From positions 1-27,753 of the forward strand of contig JADNRX010000656.1 in NCBI GenBank assembly GCA_015501595.1: a stretch of DNA of 27,753 nucleotides. Direction: 5' to 3'. Both the position numbers and the translations under genes were made by a program. Positions 1-10,314 of the stretch are shown here, one piece after another (positions within the stretch are counted from its first letter, which is position 1; each line of letters opens with the position of its first letter). The notes under the pieces were generated by a model. The model had not been told where the DNA came from, searched no databases, and worked only from the letters and a program-made list of their open reading frames with translations. Origin of the DNA: Hymenopellis radicata. Its lineage: Eukaryota > Basidiomycota > Agaricomycetes > Agaricales > Physalacriaceae.

Positions 1-996
1 GCTGTCTGAATGTTCGATGTTATTGTGTTAGCGCGTGGACCATGACATGTCTTTTGATCTCAGGAAGGATATTTATCTATACCGACTCACGCGTACATAT
101 GCATTCGAAAAGTACTTTGCTCTTGCCGTCTTCGCTACGCGTACGTACGCCGCTACTCTACTGGAATATATATTATGGTGACCCTAATACCTAACTCTCT
201 GGCTTTAGAGCTCGTTTCATACAGTGTCGCGCGCTGCTCCCTTTCTAGCTTCTTTCATCGTCTCCAGGAGGCGCCTCGTCTGGTAACAGATCTCAGTTAT
301 CCGGAAAACGTCGTTTACAGGAATGATCTCTGATGGCATAGCAAATGCGTACGGAGACGGGGTCATGTTGTTCATATGACCTTTGGAAAGCAAAAGTGAC
401 AAGTTCAGGTTCTGGTAAGATGCAGCCTCGTCATTATACCATCACGATCCAGAGCAAGGAGTCAGATGGAACATGAGCGCTTGAGCATCAAAGACTGTCA
501 TTACTTTACTTCATCTAGGCTCGGAAGTCCCGCAAGGAACTCGTTCAACTCGCGCAATCCCCGATCGGAAGCCTCCATATCGAAGTCCTTCATTTCATCA
601 CCTTCGTCCTCATCATTGAACTCTGGGCTTGTCGCACGTCCATACGGACCCCAAAATGTAGCGGCATCCAATCCCAGCTTCGCCTTCGCCAACTCAAACT
701 TGCGATCCCTGTTACACTGCGGCAGTTCCAGAAACTTCATGTCCTGTAAGAAGTTCTTCTCAGCCTCAACCGTAATAGCAGCTAGGACGTGTTCCACTCT
801 TCCACCTTTCGCGAAAAAGTAGCTCGTTTCAGAATTCCGGTAGGTGCTTCGTACAAGAGCTTTCTGGACGTCTGCGTTGATTACCCCCGGACCATGGAGG
901 AGGTCGCAGAAGGCGCAAAAGACGGCGATGTAGCCTCGGTAGAATGCGCGTTGTAGGCTTCGGGTGTAGACGCGGGAGGGATGAAATCGCTGTATG
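1..996. repeat. Left copy of a duplicated block (partner 24072-25367)
   Basis: Positions 1-996 align in the same orientation with 24072-25367. Both begin with the same intron start (GCT|GTCTGAATGTTCG) and the following 3' splice site. They diverge through about 80-290, and are again very similar from about 296 to 996, where only scattered substitutions and small indels are seen. Similarity stops abruptly after ...CTGTATG (996 on the left, 25367 on the right). The block carries the 3' part of a plus-strand gene and the 3' part of a convergent minus-strand gene. The left copy is cut by the window edge, so its true outer end is unknown. The duplication is older than the LTR element, since within-block divergence is clearly higher than between the LTRs. 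Confidence 0.85.
501..996 (-). pseudogene. Truncated paralogue of the gene at 24862-25632 (unknown family)
   Basis: This minus-strand reading frame matches the C-terminal ~165 residues of the right-hand gene almost residue for residue, including the landmarks RGYIAVF, FCDLLHGPGVINADV, YFFAKGG, KFLELPQCNRDRKFELAK, FWGPYG, the acidic DEDEGDEMKDFDME stretch and the same C-terminus (LPSLDEVK). I do not recognise the family. At its 5' side (996/997) homology stops and the frame runs straight into amidohydrolase-derived sequence, so the open frame 1115-501 is a chimera. Relative to the right copy it has lost one G in the CCCGGCGTC stretch near 973. Because it has no own 5' exons it is called a pseudogene, although the fused frame itself is open. 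Confidence 0.7.
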
Positions 997-3013
997 TCCA
1001 GCTTAGGCTTCGCGCCCGTCGAGAACGCCGTAGCCAGTCCGGAAAAGAACCCGTGCGTCTCGAGCGAGACCTGTGGGGAGACCACTGCAGACGTAACACC
1101 GGATCGATAGGCCAACCTTTAGATTATGAGTACATTAGTGTTTGGGAATATTTCGAAGAGCGGACATACAACATATCGCGGGATTGGAACTTGAGTCCAT
1201 CAACAGCACGTATAACAGTCTCTTCCCCAACGATTGCTGGCACTTGTCTAGACAAAACATCGAAACCAACCCCATCTGTCGTACTGGCTACAAATTGAAT
1301 ACTTATCGCTGAGACCAATGTCCGTCCCGACACTCACAAGGCCTGGACTGCCAAAGAGTATGAGTTATGCCCGCCTCATCAAAGAAACACTCACGCAATC
1401 GAACCACCCTCTAAATCGATCCTCGTCGCGCCCGAAAAAGCCTTTGTTTCCAGACACACGTACTGTGAGCCATAACACGACATCTTCCCGTTCTCGACAT
1501 GAACCACTCCATTCCCGAGACCATTCCGTGCGAAATACGCCTCTACCACTTTCCCCGCGCGCTGCACGTAGACACTTTTTACGTTCTCGAATACCACCGC
1601 TCCCGAGATGGTGGCTTTCGGGTTCAGCGGTTGTGTACCGTCGTACTTGACGGCCTCCTTTGCTTCCGCATCAAAGTTGGGTGTGAGAGGGACCTTCTGA
1701 GAGAATAAGGGTTTCGGTATGAGGTGAGGTATCTCGAGTTGAGGGATGCCGTCGATGTAAACTCGCTTCGGGGCTGCGCCAAGGGCCAGGGGTTGACTAT
1801 CCCAGATGACGACATCTAGGTAGAGGTATCGGACTCGTGTCGCAGTGAAACATGACCGACTTACCAGCATCGTGTCCTACAGAGTCAAAATCAGGCTTCA
1901 TGTATGCACGGTAGAACTCTCCTAACCTTTCACTAGAGAGCCGATCCGATGAGCCAACCCCATAATCCTCGCCGGCGTCGTTATCACACTGGACAGAGCG
2001 ATATGTGCAGGAAGACCGTAGTAATGCGCTTGCGCCTCGTGTAGAAGGTATCTCGCGTTGACGAGAGGATGATCGGTCTGTCGAAGAAGACGTCAGGAAG
2101 ACAAGGTATTTCGCAGTGAATTGGAGCGTACCTTCATAACAACATCAATGCCGGCGTTTGCCAATATACGAGGTGCGTATTCAGAGTGGCGATAGCTCTC
2201 CCGTTTGTATCGCCCAATGATGGCGAATATGGCCGAGGCGGGGGTGCTTCCTAAGGCAGTCTGAGTGAGCTAGAAGACGGACAACACAGACACAGACCAT
2301 ACGCGTTCTTCAGCGCTTCAGGAATGAGATAACTCTCATGCGCGTGATGGAACGCAGCGATGGAGAATTTGAATCAATTTGTTAGCTGTAAAATGTATTA
2401 GAGACGTGGAACACATAGCAGACAATGCCTCATACGCGAACCATGCCATCGATATCGACTGCCTCGTATTGATTGTGAACCTGTGGTAAAGTCAATTCAC
2501 GTTCTAGACATATAGAGCAAGGCGACCTTGACGCGCGCGCGAAGTACATCGACCAACGCCTCCCATGCGAGGTCATCAGGAAATTCGCCGAGACCTGTCC
2601 ACTGGCCAGCTAATGCTTTTTCACGATATACATCTTGTTTCTCTTTCAAAATCCGAGCAGTGTTATACCTGATACCATGTCAGTCAAAATAAGGTGTTAT
2701 ACAAGGCCGTACGCCGTTCGGAAGTCCCATACGGTGTCTATACGCGTGCCACTATACACCCTAGCTGCACAAGGCACTCAGAGCTTGTGGTGCAAATGGA
2801 ACATTCGAACCACCAGGATTTTCACCACAAGCGTGTCTACGTCGGGTTAATTGGATATAGCGATGATAATGAAAACTCTCACTCCATCTGTCTCCATCTA
2901 GGAGGATCGTATTCAGAACCGTTCAAATGAAACGGCGGTTCAACGAGCATTGCAGCGGGTGACTTTTCTGCATCAAGTGCCGTACGAACGAGGAACGTAG
3001 AGCACCCATCGGC
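997..3013 (-). pseudogene. CE9-like amidohydrolase remnant, 5'- and 3'-truncated
   Basis: Reading the minus strand from 3013 downwards gives a chain of short exons with GT-AG introns. Approximate exons are 3013-2883, 2836-2814, 2764-2713, 2668-2527, 2480-2436, 2385-2298, 2260-2132 and 2077 onwards, then 1864-1394, and pieces down to 997. The protein resembles fungal metal-dependent amidohydrolases annotated as carbohydrate-esterase family 9. Landmarks are MLVEPPFHLNG, WRQMEHACGENPARVYSGTR, NQYEAVDIDGMVR, FHHAHESYLIPEAL, TDHPLVNARYLLHEAQAHYYGLPA, GHDADVVIWDSQPLALG and DLEGGSIAPGL. The N-terminal third of the usual protein is absent beyond 3013. Lesions are an in-frame TGA near 2374-2376, a phase mismatch between the exons ending at 2298 and starting at 2260, and a frameshift near 1296. 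The C-terminal end is replaced at 996/997 by the duplicated block. It is almost certainly non-functional. Confidence 0.8.
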
Positions 3014-3908
3014 CTGGAACTAGTAAGTTAGAGCGCCGACACATCATGCATTAGGAAAGTTAAAGTCGACAGGAAGTGATTCGTCAAAACAATCAAGATC
3101 ATTTCGTATCGAAAACAGTCATAGCAAGTCTTCGTGCGAGCATAGGTTCCGGAATAAATACTAGCGAAAGCAGTGGTTCTTCTACATGGCAAGAACAGTT
3201 AATCAACCATCAATCATTCAAGGAGTCGTAAACACGTACCAAGGCGATGGCAATCATGCAGGCAGGCTAGCACACGAATTAGCAGCAACAAAAACTGCCA
3301 TGGAAGAGTGCGGTCTCTAACTGTCTTTGTGCACGAACAATGCGCGTAATGATAGTTATATATCCCAGACTGTCATCGTCGTTACCTCACAGCCCCCGTA
3401 CATCCAGGTCGTTGTAATGAGTCGTGACGACAGAACCGCGGTTCCGGTACCAGGCAGCGTTAGACATATGACGAAGACCCGAAGCAATAGTACGCTGGCG
3501 GCTGTACGGAGCGATATGGAAGAAAAGTGAGTGCGGCAGCCACATGCCGGCCGGCCTCTATATCGGGACTAGAGGATTCCATTTTGGGATGTCGCGACTC
3601 TGCTTGACCAGAACGATCATGGACTTTATCCATATTCCTCGACTAAATATGGCACGGTTTCAGCTTTGAACCTCTACGCCACGCATGCTCTTCCTTGATA
3701 ATGTCTTACGAATCGTCTTACAACTCCCGGCCAGAGCGGGATATCTCTTACCAACCCCGGGCCATTTGTGGATTGGAGTCCAGTAGATGTCTACGCGCTT
3801 GTCGTGCCCATTGGTATCGTCCCGTGTAGCCGTGGCCCGTGGCTCAGACGCAAATGAAATATACTTAACGCGCGGCCATGATATCGACGTGTATCCATTC
3901 CCCCAAGG
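3014..3908. other. Intergenic, no recognisable gene
   Basis: This 0.9-kb stretch lies between the broken amidohydrolase and the MDR gene. It contains only short open frames without conserved motifs. The N-terminal half of the amidohydrolase was looked for here and not found. It presumably holds the promoter of the plus-strand MDR gene, but no convincing TATA or CAAT arrangement was identified. Confidence 0.5.
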
Positions 3909-5440
3909 ATGTCTCTTCCAACTACCACGAAGGAGTTTTATTTCCCAGAGGTCCGTGCTCTCTGTTGTTTTCACTCATTTAATTCACAAACTCAATCTAC
4001 TAGCGCGGTTCGTTCACGAATCTACGACTGAAAGAGTCGTCTATCCCCCCTCTGAAGGCAAATGAGGTCTTGGTCAAAACGCACGCCGTTTCTCTGCAGG
4101 TACGTGTCTACAAGCCTCTTATCTTCCGTTTCTCAAAAATGCGTCATTTAGTACCGAGATCTGATGCTCGCAAATGGAACCTACCCCAGAGCCATAAAGT
4201 TTGTGCTTGCCCAATATCACCCTTGTCTATTACCAACCAACAGGTCTTTAGGATCCCAGACAATCTCGTCCCATGCTCAGACATGGCCGGTGAAATCCTC
4301 GCCGTTGGCAACGTTGTTACAAAGTGGAAAGTCGGCGATCGCGTCTGCGCCAACTGGATTGGACCATGTTCATGGGAATATGTCTCTTGAAATTCTACAG
4401 TCGGCTCTTGGAGGCTCTACGCAAGGCGTCCTAACGCAGTATCGCGCGTTCCCCGCTCATGTAGGCGATGCTATTCTGAGGTGTATGGCTTACTCACGAA
4501 GAGCTTCACGATACTAGTCGCTGGTGGCGATCCCAGAACATCTGTCCTACGAGGAAGCATCGACGTTACCGTTTGTCTATTGTCTACTCCTTGTGTTCTT
4601 CTCCTCATGATACTTCCTTAGATGTGCAGCCCTCACCACATACAACGCGCTGATGGGACCAGTCCACCTGAAAGCTGGAGATAATGTCCTCGTTCTTGGG
4701 ACAGGTGGTGTATCGATGTGCGTTAGGTTCTCCCGTCCCTCTTCAAGCCCGACTTACGTCTCTGATCATAGATTTGGATTACAATTTGCCGTCGCGTCAG
4801 GAGCTACCGTTATTGCCACGTCGTCGTCGGACGCAAAGCTTGAGATTGCTAAGAAGCTTGGGGCTACGCATCTCATCAACTATAGCAAGACACCAGCGTG
4901 GGATGAGGAGGTGTTGAGGCTCACTGGTGGACGTGGTGCGAATCACGTCTTAGAGGTAAGCGGATTAAAGACTACGCCTCAAACGTCTTCCTAACGGTGC
5001 ACGCAGGTTGGTGGCCCGGGCACGCTGGAGAAGTCCCTGACCTCGGTTGCTTACAATGGATGGGTAACTCTTATTGGTGTCCTCGACAAGGTTTGTTTTC
5101 TCAACTAATATTCTACTCTGCCACACTAACATGGCTTGTTGGTCCTTAGAGTGACACTGCCTTGGCAAGTGTCTTCGGACGCACAGTCTTCAAATCCTCG
5201 AATTTGCGCGGTATCCTTGTGGGCTCAGTCACGCAGTGAGTCTTTCCTGCAATTACTATGTACATATAGCTGAATTGGTATAGGTTCCAAGATATGCTCA
5301 AGTTAATGTCAGCGAATCCCGAGACGACGCGCCCAGTTATCGACAAGGTCTTTACCTTCGACCAGGCCCTCGACGCGTACGCGCATTTGCAATCACAGGC
5401 TCACGTTGGAAAAGTTGTAATCAAGGTTGCAGAGAACTAA
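3909..5440 (+). CDS. Zinc-type alcohol dehydrogenase / MDR-family NAD(P)-dependent oxidoreductase, one frameshift
   Basis: Ten exons: 3909-3950, 4004-4099, 4152-4198, 4252-4460, 4518-4570, 4622-4717, 4772-4955, 5007-5090, 5150-5235 and 5284-5440. All introns are GT-AG and about 48-60 nt. The ATG at 3909 opens MSLPTTTKEFYFPE. The N-terminal GroES-like domain shows YRDLMLANGTYP and DNLVPCSDMAGEI...VGDRVCA. The Rossmann cofactor site is VLVLGTGGVS, with GATVIATSSSDAKLEIAKKLGATHLINY after it. The end is HVGKVVIKVAEN. Total exon length is 1054 nt, one over a multiple of three. The frame breaks at about 4357-4360, between VGDRVCANW and LDHVHGN, where the family has no break; in the original frame translation would stop at 4389. 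Everything downstream is well conserved, so this is either a very recent lesion or a sequencing error. MDR enzymes reduce or oxidise alcohols, aldehydes or quinones; the substrate cannot be told here. Confidence 0.85.
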
Positions 5441-5592
5441 TTTGTACTACGTAAATAATTACTTAGTTGCACAAGGAGACGACGAACAAGTACCCCCCAT
5501 GTACATACACGTCGTACTTATGAGGTGATAAATGACAGCAGTCGGTACTCGCCGTCGCGTGCTCGACTTCTGCCCCGTCTCCAGTACACACA

Positions 5593-6187
5593 TCAAGATG
5601 ATACCCCTGCTTGAGGAGTGAGCAAGAACTCGTTGATACGCTTCAGCGTGCTCCTCGACGGATTGACCTCCGGGCGATCCGAAATGATCCGCTCCAGGCG
5701 CGTATGGAGACTCTTCTTATTCACCACCTGCGACTTCTTCTCCCCACAATACTCCCCATCCTCGCCGAAGAAGAGCTGCAGCGCGAGGAGCACAATGCCC
5801 GCGGCGATGTCGTTGCCAGTATCGCATGACACGCAGACGCGCCAAGCGAAAAGGTCGAGAGGACGAGACACATGGCGCTCGTTCCAGAAAAGAGATCCTC
5901 GAGTCTTTTGATAAAACACAGTGGTGGCATTGAAAGAGGGGACCACCGCTGGATATGGAAGTTGTGAGCTAGTCACCACACCTGACTCTGTCACATCCGT
6001 AGCCTGGCTCCAAACCACGATGATCCTCTCTTCGTCCTGCAAACTGCACACGCTCACGAGTCACTGGACATTTTTGCGTCCGTAATTCTATCTGCACGGA
6101 TGTTTTTACCCAGTAATCTACGCGTCTTGCTCGTCACACAGACCTGTGGAACTTGCCGTCATCGGCTGCCTTCGCGAAAATGGACAT
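5593..6187 (-). CDS. Hypothetical protein, two exons, intact
   Basis: Exon 1 runs 6187-6144 from an ATG (MSIFAKAADDGKFH). A GT-AG intron covers 6143-6044. Exon 2 runs 6043-5593 and ends in TGA. The spliced frame is 495 nt, 164 residues, with no internal stop. I do not recognise the family. Visible features are an N-terminal DEERIIVVWSQ segment, a mid-region YPAVVPSFNATTVFYQ, a hydrophobic stretch (DIAAGIVLLALQLFFGE) that is too short and isolated to call a transmembrane segment with confidence, and a basic C-terminal third. Codon-phase-consistent splicing and a clean start support a real gene. It is convergent with the MDR gene, with 152 bp between stop codons. The alternative frames on both strands here are shadows. 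Confidence 0.65.
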
Positions 6188-6871
6188 TTTCGACCTCGAT
6201 GTTCGCGACTGATTTGTATTGAGAGCGGGCATGGACGGCAAGATTTGAAGCGACTAATAGATCAATTCATGGCGAGATATCTACTCTGGTCGGACTACAT
6301 CATGATTCATACATTTCGTCTCTTGCTCGCTATACTTGGCACGCTCTAATACTTGGCACGCTCTAGATTCGAGTGAATGTCGTGAACATAGGAAACTGCG
6401 AGTTCATTCTACATATGTACCTTCCCTTGTCGCCTGGGACAGCTGAACCACGGCATAATCAGAAAGGTGCGCCGTTTGTGCTGGAAATGAACATGGCTTA
6501 TTTGGGTTCTTCCAGCGCTTGCCCCAACTATCAGAAGATCGAGAGGCGAAGAAGATGGATACAGGCCATTATGAGGCGGTCTATATCCTGGTCCAGTTTG
6601 CCGAGGATCTGTCTCGGGGTGTGATTATTCCGCCTATCCGCGAATTCATTTCGCGACAGAGGCTGACTTGCTACACATCGCCGTTCGTGGCATAGAAACA
6701 GTTGGAGTTAGGGCTCGCTTTCACCTTTGGCGGTTCCCTCGTTCGCCCGTGCTCAATACGAGAAGTATCGGAAATCACATCAACCTTCGGGTATGGGCGC
6801 TGCCATCATGATGACCACTGCTTTGGTTTGTCTGTCTGCGACGAGATCTCCGTAGTGTGTCTTCTTCCGCC
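6188..6871. other. Intergenic between divergent genes, with a 17-bp tandem duplication
   Basis: This space lies between the starts of two divergently transcribed genes (minus-strand gene starting at 6187, plus-strand gene starting at 6872), so it should hold both promoters. No coding signal was recognised. A perfect 17-bp tandem duplication (ATACTTGGCACGCTCTA) is at 6332-6365. Confidence 0.5.
6332..6365. repeat. 17-bp perfect tandem duplication
   Basis: The unit ATACTTGGCACGCTCTA occurs twice, at 6332-6348 and 6349-6365, without a mismatch. It lies in the divergent promoter region and is probably a recent slippage event. Confidence 0.9.
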
Positions 6872-8295
6872 ATGTCTGACACGACAACGACTGCAGGATA
6901 TTTGCGCCGCACCGGCGAATGGATCCTTATGGGCGCTCTTCCTCTCATTGTCAAGAGTATGGCTTGGAGTATGTTCCAAGACTAAACATTACTCTGAGAC
7001 TCATATTGAAATTTTGAAGCTGCCGTGCTGGCCTGTTGGATTAGTCTTCTAATCGTGCATGCAAAGAAAAAGCGGTGAGCGCAAGGCGTTCGAATCGGTC
7101 CGATACTAATTCTTCTATGTCAGTACTATGCGACGTGGTTCGTCTGTGGTCATCATCTTCTCCGCCATGTTCGCTCTTGTGTCGCTGGATTACGCTATAT
7201 CTCTGTTCTGGTTCTTTCTCCAAGCTGCAGGCTGTGGGTGACGAGGGCAAGATAACACCTGCAGAGAAGGCGTCAATTCTGGATGCCGAGGAGAATGGAT
7301 TTGTGACCATAGCTGGAAACGGGTTGGGGCTTGTTATGGTGCGTGTCGGGTATTCTGCATATACGTCTTCTGTTCACCTCACTTCATACAGATATTGCTC
7401 GGTGATTCACTGGTACTTTGGCGCGCTTGGGAACTCTCCTCGTGTGATGTGACTGCAAAGCGGATCTTGGTGTGCTCCGGCGCTCTTTTGCTGTCCTATA
7501 TGGGTATTGAGTCGTCCCGAAACAGTGATTTTCGTTCTCATGAAATAGGTACCATCCCTGTTGTACTGATATGTCAGTCGCAACGCGTCGTCAACAATCG
7601 GGAGCCTTTCTTTGCTGGGACATCTGGTCAAAAGATCGCTGTGAATTGGTGCTTATCTCTGATCTCCAATTTGTTGTCGACCTGCGTTATTGCATACATC
7701 GGGTGGTGAGTGAGGTTTGAGGCACTATCGGAGGCAGTTACTGATCCCAATGCAGGTCTCACCGCACTGAAATGCGCGAATTGTTTTCCTTCACGAAGCG
7801 GCGGACATCCCCCGCCGAGAAGATTCTCGGACTCCTTGCCGAATCAGGTTTTCTCTACTTTTCTGTGAATGTGAGAACCGTTTGGCGCGGAGTCTATGCA
7901 TATCAGGACTCACTCTAGTGCCAGATCATCTTCATTATTACAGTTAGATTCACGCCGGAGACCTACAGTGCCCGTAGTGTTATTGCCGACATCTTCCTGA
8001 CAATCACACCTTGCGTCGGGGTAAAGTTGAAGCAACAGTGCTTTTAGCGTGTACTTACCCTCCCCAGGTCTTCGTACCCATGACAACGCATATCATCGTA
8101 CTCCTCTATGGATCCTTCTGGGACACGATGGAGTATAGTGGCCTCTCCGCGAGTAGTGACGTCCTCGATAGTACATCAATGCATGGTGCCGCTGGCAGTC
8201 GGACCTCATTGGAGACCTCATTCAGGTTATTAGAAAGGGAGCCGGAGGACATTCGGGAGGTGTCGAAAAAGCATTTAAACTTGGATTCTAAATAA
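6872..8295 (+). CDS. Predicted polytopic (about 7-TM) membrane protein, one frameshift
   Basis: Eight exons: 6872-6968, 7020-7074, 7124-7338, 7392-7503, 7549-7705, 7756-7870, 7919-8020 and 8068-8295. All splice sites are GT-AG, and intron 2 has a clear branch site (GATACTAAT). The product is about 359 residues. Hydrophobic segments appear in each of exons 1-5 and 7-8, for example WILMGALPLIVKSMAW, VLACWISLLIVH, VVIIFSAMFALVSLDYAIS, ILVCSGALLLSYMG and LISNLLSTCVIAYIGW. A soluble, Ser/Glu-rich tail ends in NLDSK. This fits the large basidiomycete class of uncharacterised seven-helix membrane proteins; no ligand or G-protein motif is visible. Summed exons are 1081 nt, one too many. The frame breaks around 7231-7240 (GCTGTGGGTGAC), where reading one G fewer joins LQAAGCG to DEGKITPAEK. 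Either a pseudogenising insertion or a homopolymer sequencing error explains this. Confidence 0.75.
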
Positions 8296-9306
8296 ATTTG
8301 TTTCGGAGAGACTTGGCAGGCCTGTGTAGCCTTTTCTTTTGGGATCTCACCGAATTGTCGTGTCTATCCTCACCCTACGTACGTTCAGTCAGCCCTCGGG
8401 CGTCCTCCGTCACCGGAGATGATGTTTGGAAATCGCGAAGACTTTGCCTCCGCGCGTGATCGCATGCTGCCGCGGAGGACGCGTCCACGGAACATCTAGG
8501 CGCGTCAGACCAACCAGAAGGTAAAGAAATTTAGGATAGGAATCAAGCTGTGGACACTGACTGTTACTAAAGTGTCGGATGAGCCGAAGTGACTCGTCTT
8601 GCCGCAAAGACAAGCAGAGAGTACTTGGGTACTGTCTGATGGAGTGAAGCGGAACGACGCATCAAAGTTAATGAGAGACGTTCGTCTAGAGGAGGCCTCA
8701 GAGCGGAGACCAACTCGTCCTACAATGAAAGCACTATGACAAGGTCTGGATTCTGGAAAGGGTACTTGTCACCTCACCTGACGCGGTTATGCTGTCACAA
8801 GCTGTCTGCAAACTTCGACCACGACTTCCAGGACGCACACGATACATACGGTCTCTCCAATCCGCCAATCCGGCACGTTGCGACCGCCGTTTTCCCAGAT
8901 ATATACGCGTCTCGTTCTTCCAATGGAACAAGGACCGTACCCGAGCTCGACCGGTTTGTTGTCGTCTGGCATGCACTGGCAATCGAAACGCCCAGGTCGT
9001 CGTCGGCCCATCACTATCCCGCTTTTTCCATTGCCCGACTATGGCGTTTTTATCCTCGGCGCTTGGATGTCTCGTCCATGTGACGACTGCATTATTGATT
9101 GACCAGAAATTTTGCCGGTAGGTCGCGCATATGTATAGTCGTTATTTGTCTAAAAGCGTTACTCCTAGCTCATCTGGCGCTGTCGCTGCAACTCCCTAGA
9201 GCCCCTACGCCTAATGTCGGCTCGTTAATGGTTGACGAGACACAGTGGTGAAAAGATAGATATCTAACAGCAGGGAGCAGTGGAATACGGTACGTCTCTT
9301 TCGGCC
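8296..9306. other. Intergenic, no recognisable gene
   Basis: One kilobase between the membrane-protein gene and the retrotransposon. Several overlapping open frames of 65-115 codons exist on both strands around 8730-9120, but none shows a recognisable motif, consistent splice sites or a preferred strand. I see nothing I can support here. Confidence 0.5.
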
Positions 9307-9311
9307 CTCAG
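9307..9311. repeat. Left target-site duplication of the LTR element (CTCAG)
   Basis: CTCAG directly precedes the 5' LTR and is repeated exactly at 20651-20655 after the 3' LTR. Five base pairs is the normal duplication for Ty3/Gypsy integrases. Identical copies show that this is an original, unrecombined insertion. Confidence 0.97.
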
Positions 9312-9686
9312 TGTTGAGGATATCGCGTCCCCCGAGATAACCTCCGAGTTCCCCATCTCCGAGAACGCCTAGCGTATCTAATCCTTCCTTGATCCGTTAT
9401 GCCCATGACCCTTATTCCGTACATGCTTTATATACTTGTTCTTACCTATGTCAACAATCTTATCTACTCTTACACCTCAACCACCATCGTGTGCCCGCGT
9501 CTTACGCATCGATCCCGTCTAAGCTGCGTGCTAGACGATCCTCGATCCTCAAGACCTCAAGAGTTCTCTACGACTACGCTCCCGACCTTAGCGTTCGCGA
9601 CACGTACGCATCGTAATCCTATCTTATTTCACTAACTAACGTTCACACGCGAACTACTCTCTACAGATTACCCGATATCCGTAACA
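9312..9686 (+). repeat. 5' LTR
   Basis: 375 bp, 5'-TGTTGAGG...CCGTAACA-3', with inverted TGTT/AACA ends. It matches the 3' LTR at 373 of 375 positions. A TATA-like TTTATATA at 9427-9434 is the best candidate U3 core promoter. Open frames of 75-78 codons across the LTR recur in both copies simply because the LTRs are identical, and are not genes. Confidence 0.97.
9427..9434 (+). promoter_or_regulatory. Candidate TATA box in the 5' LTR
   Basis: TTTATATA lies 116 bp into the LTR, inside what would be U3. Transcription of the element would start some 30-60 nt downstream. This is inferred from position and sequence only. Confidence 0.45.
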
Positions 9687-9687
9687 T

Positions 9688-9705
9688 TGGTGGACACATT
9701 GGGAA
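9688..9705 (+). other. Candidate primer-binding site
   Basis: TGGTGGACACATTGGGAA starts one base after the 5' LTR. A leading TGG, the complement of a tRNA CCA end, in this position is what a minus-strand primer site needs. I could not assign the tRNA, and self-priming, known in some chromoviruses, cannot be excluded. Confidence 0.5.
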
Positions 9706-10059
9706 CGTCGCACGAGAATTCACCATACATCCTATCATCGTCCCGCTATTATTCTGTAACTCTTAACTCTTACAATCTCCTACTTCCATAATCATACGCA
9801 TTTATCCTATGGCCGGACAAGGAAGTTCTGAGTCCTCTGCACCGAAGCTTCGTGCTTCTAGCGTGTGGCAGCAAGGACTCGGGAACCCTCTGAACAAGGG
9901 AAACAAACCTACGGATTGGGTCCCGCGTACAGAAACGCCTCATTTCCAGTACAAAGACTGGAAGGGCATTAAGAAACGGGTGAAGGACATGCATGCCGAT
10001 GACCGTTTAGCCCGAGGCGAGCCCGAAGATTTGTCGGAGAATTCCAAGGACACCGAATA

Positions 10060-10314
10060 CTGTACTATTACATGCAAGTCTTCGCATAACGGGTAACGGG
10101 GGCCTGTGAAATGAAGAGTTCATGCTACCATAACGCGTAACGGCCAAAATTGGGCCCCAGGTAAAGCCCAAAAAGGAAATTTTTCAAGGCGGCGGCTGCC
10201 GCCGCCGCTCCCGCCTGTCCATATAAGGAAATTGGACCCTGAATGAAGAGCAACGTCTGTGAAGAGTATGCGTAACGGGTAACGCCCCATGAAGACTAGG
10301 TCGTAATAGTACAG
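10060..10314. mobile_element. TIR element 1 in gag (MITE-like), TA target duplication
   Basis: 255 bp, ends CTGTACTATTAC and GTAATAGTACAG, perfectly inverted over 12 bp. After four variable bases both ends continue with a second conserved block, (A/T)(A/G)GTCTTC. It is flanked by TA (10058-10059 and 10315-10316). Subterminal motifs AACGSGTAACG and TGAAGAG recur on both sides. The centre has a perfect 9-bp GC-rich hairpin with a one-base loop at 10188-10206. No coding capacity. TA duplication and short TIRs suggest mobilisation by a Tc1/mariner-type transposase, but no transposase is present to confirm that. Confidence 0.92.

Noticed and set aside
3660..3974. Minus-strand ORF as N-terminal part of the amidohydrolase
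   Set aside because: Its sequence has none of the expected N-terminal motifs (metal-binding HSHxG region) and it overlaps the start of the MDR gene antisense.
9389..9635. ORFs of 75-78 codons in the LTRs
   Set aside because: They recur in both LTRs because the LTRs are identical; no motif, and they overlap each other.
10062..10314. Splicing of gag element 1 with the outermost AG (TACAG) as acceptor
   Set aside because: It leaves four extra bases and runs into a TGA a few codons later; the inner AG is the only GT-AG combination in the two termini that keeps the frame.
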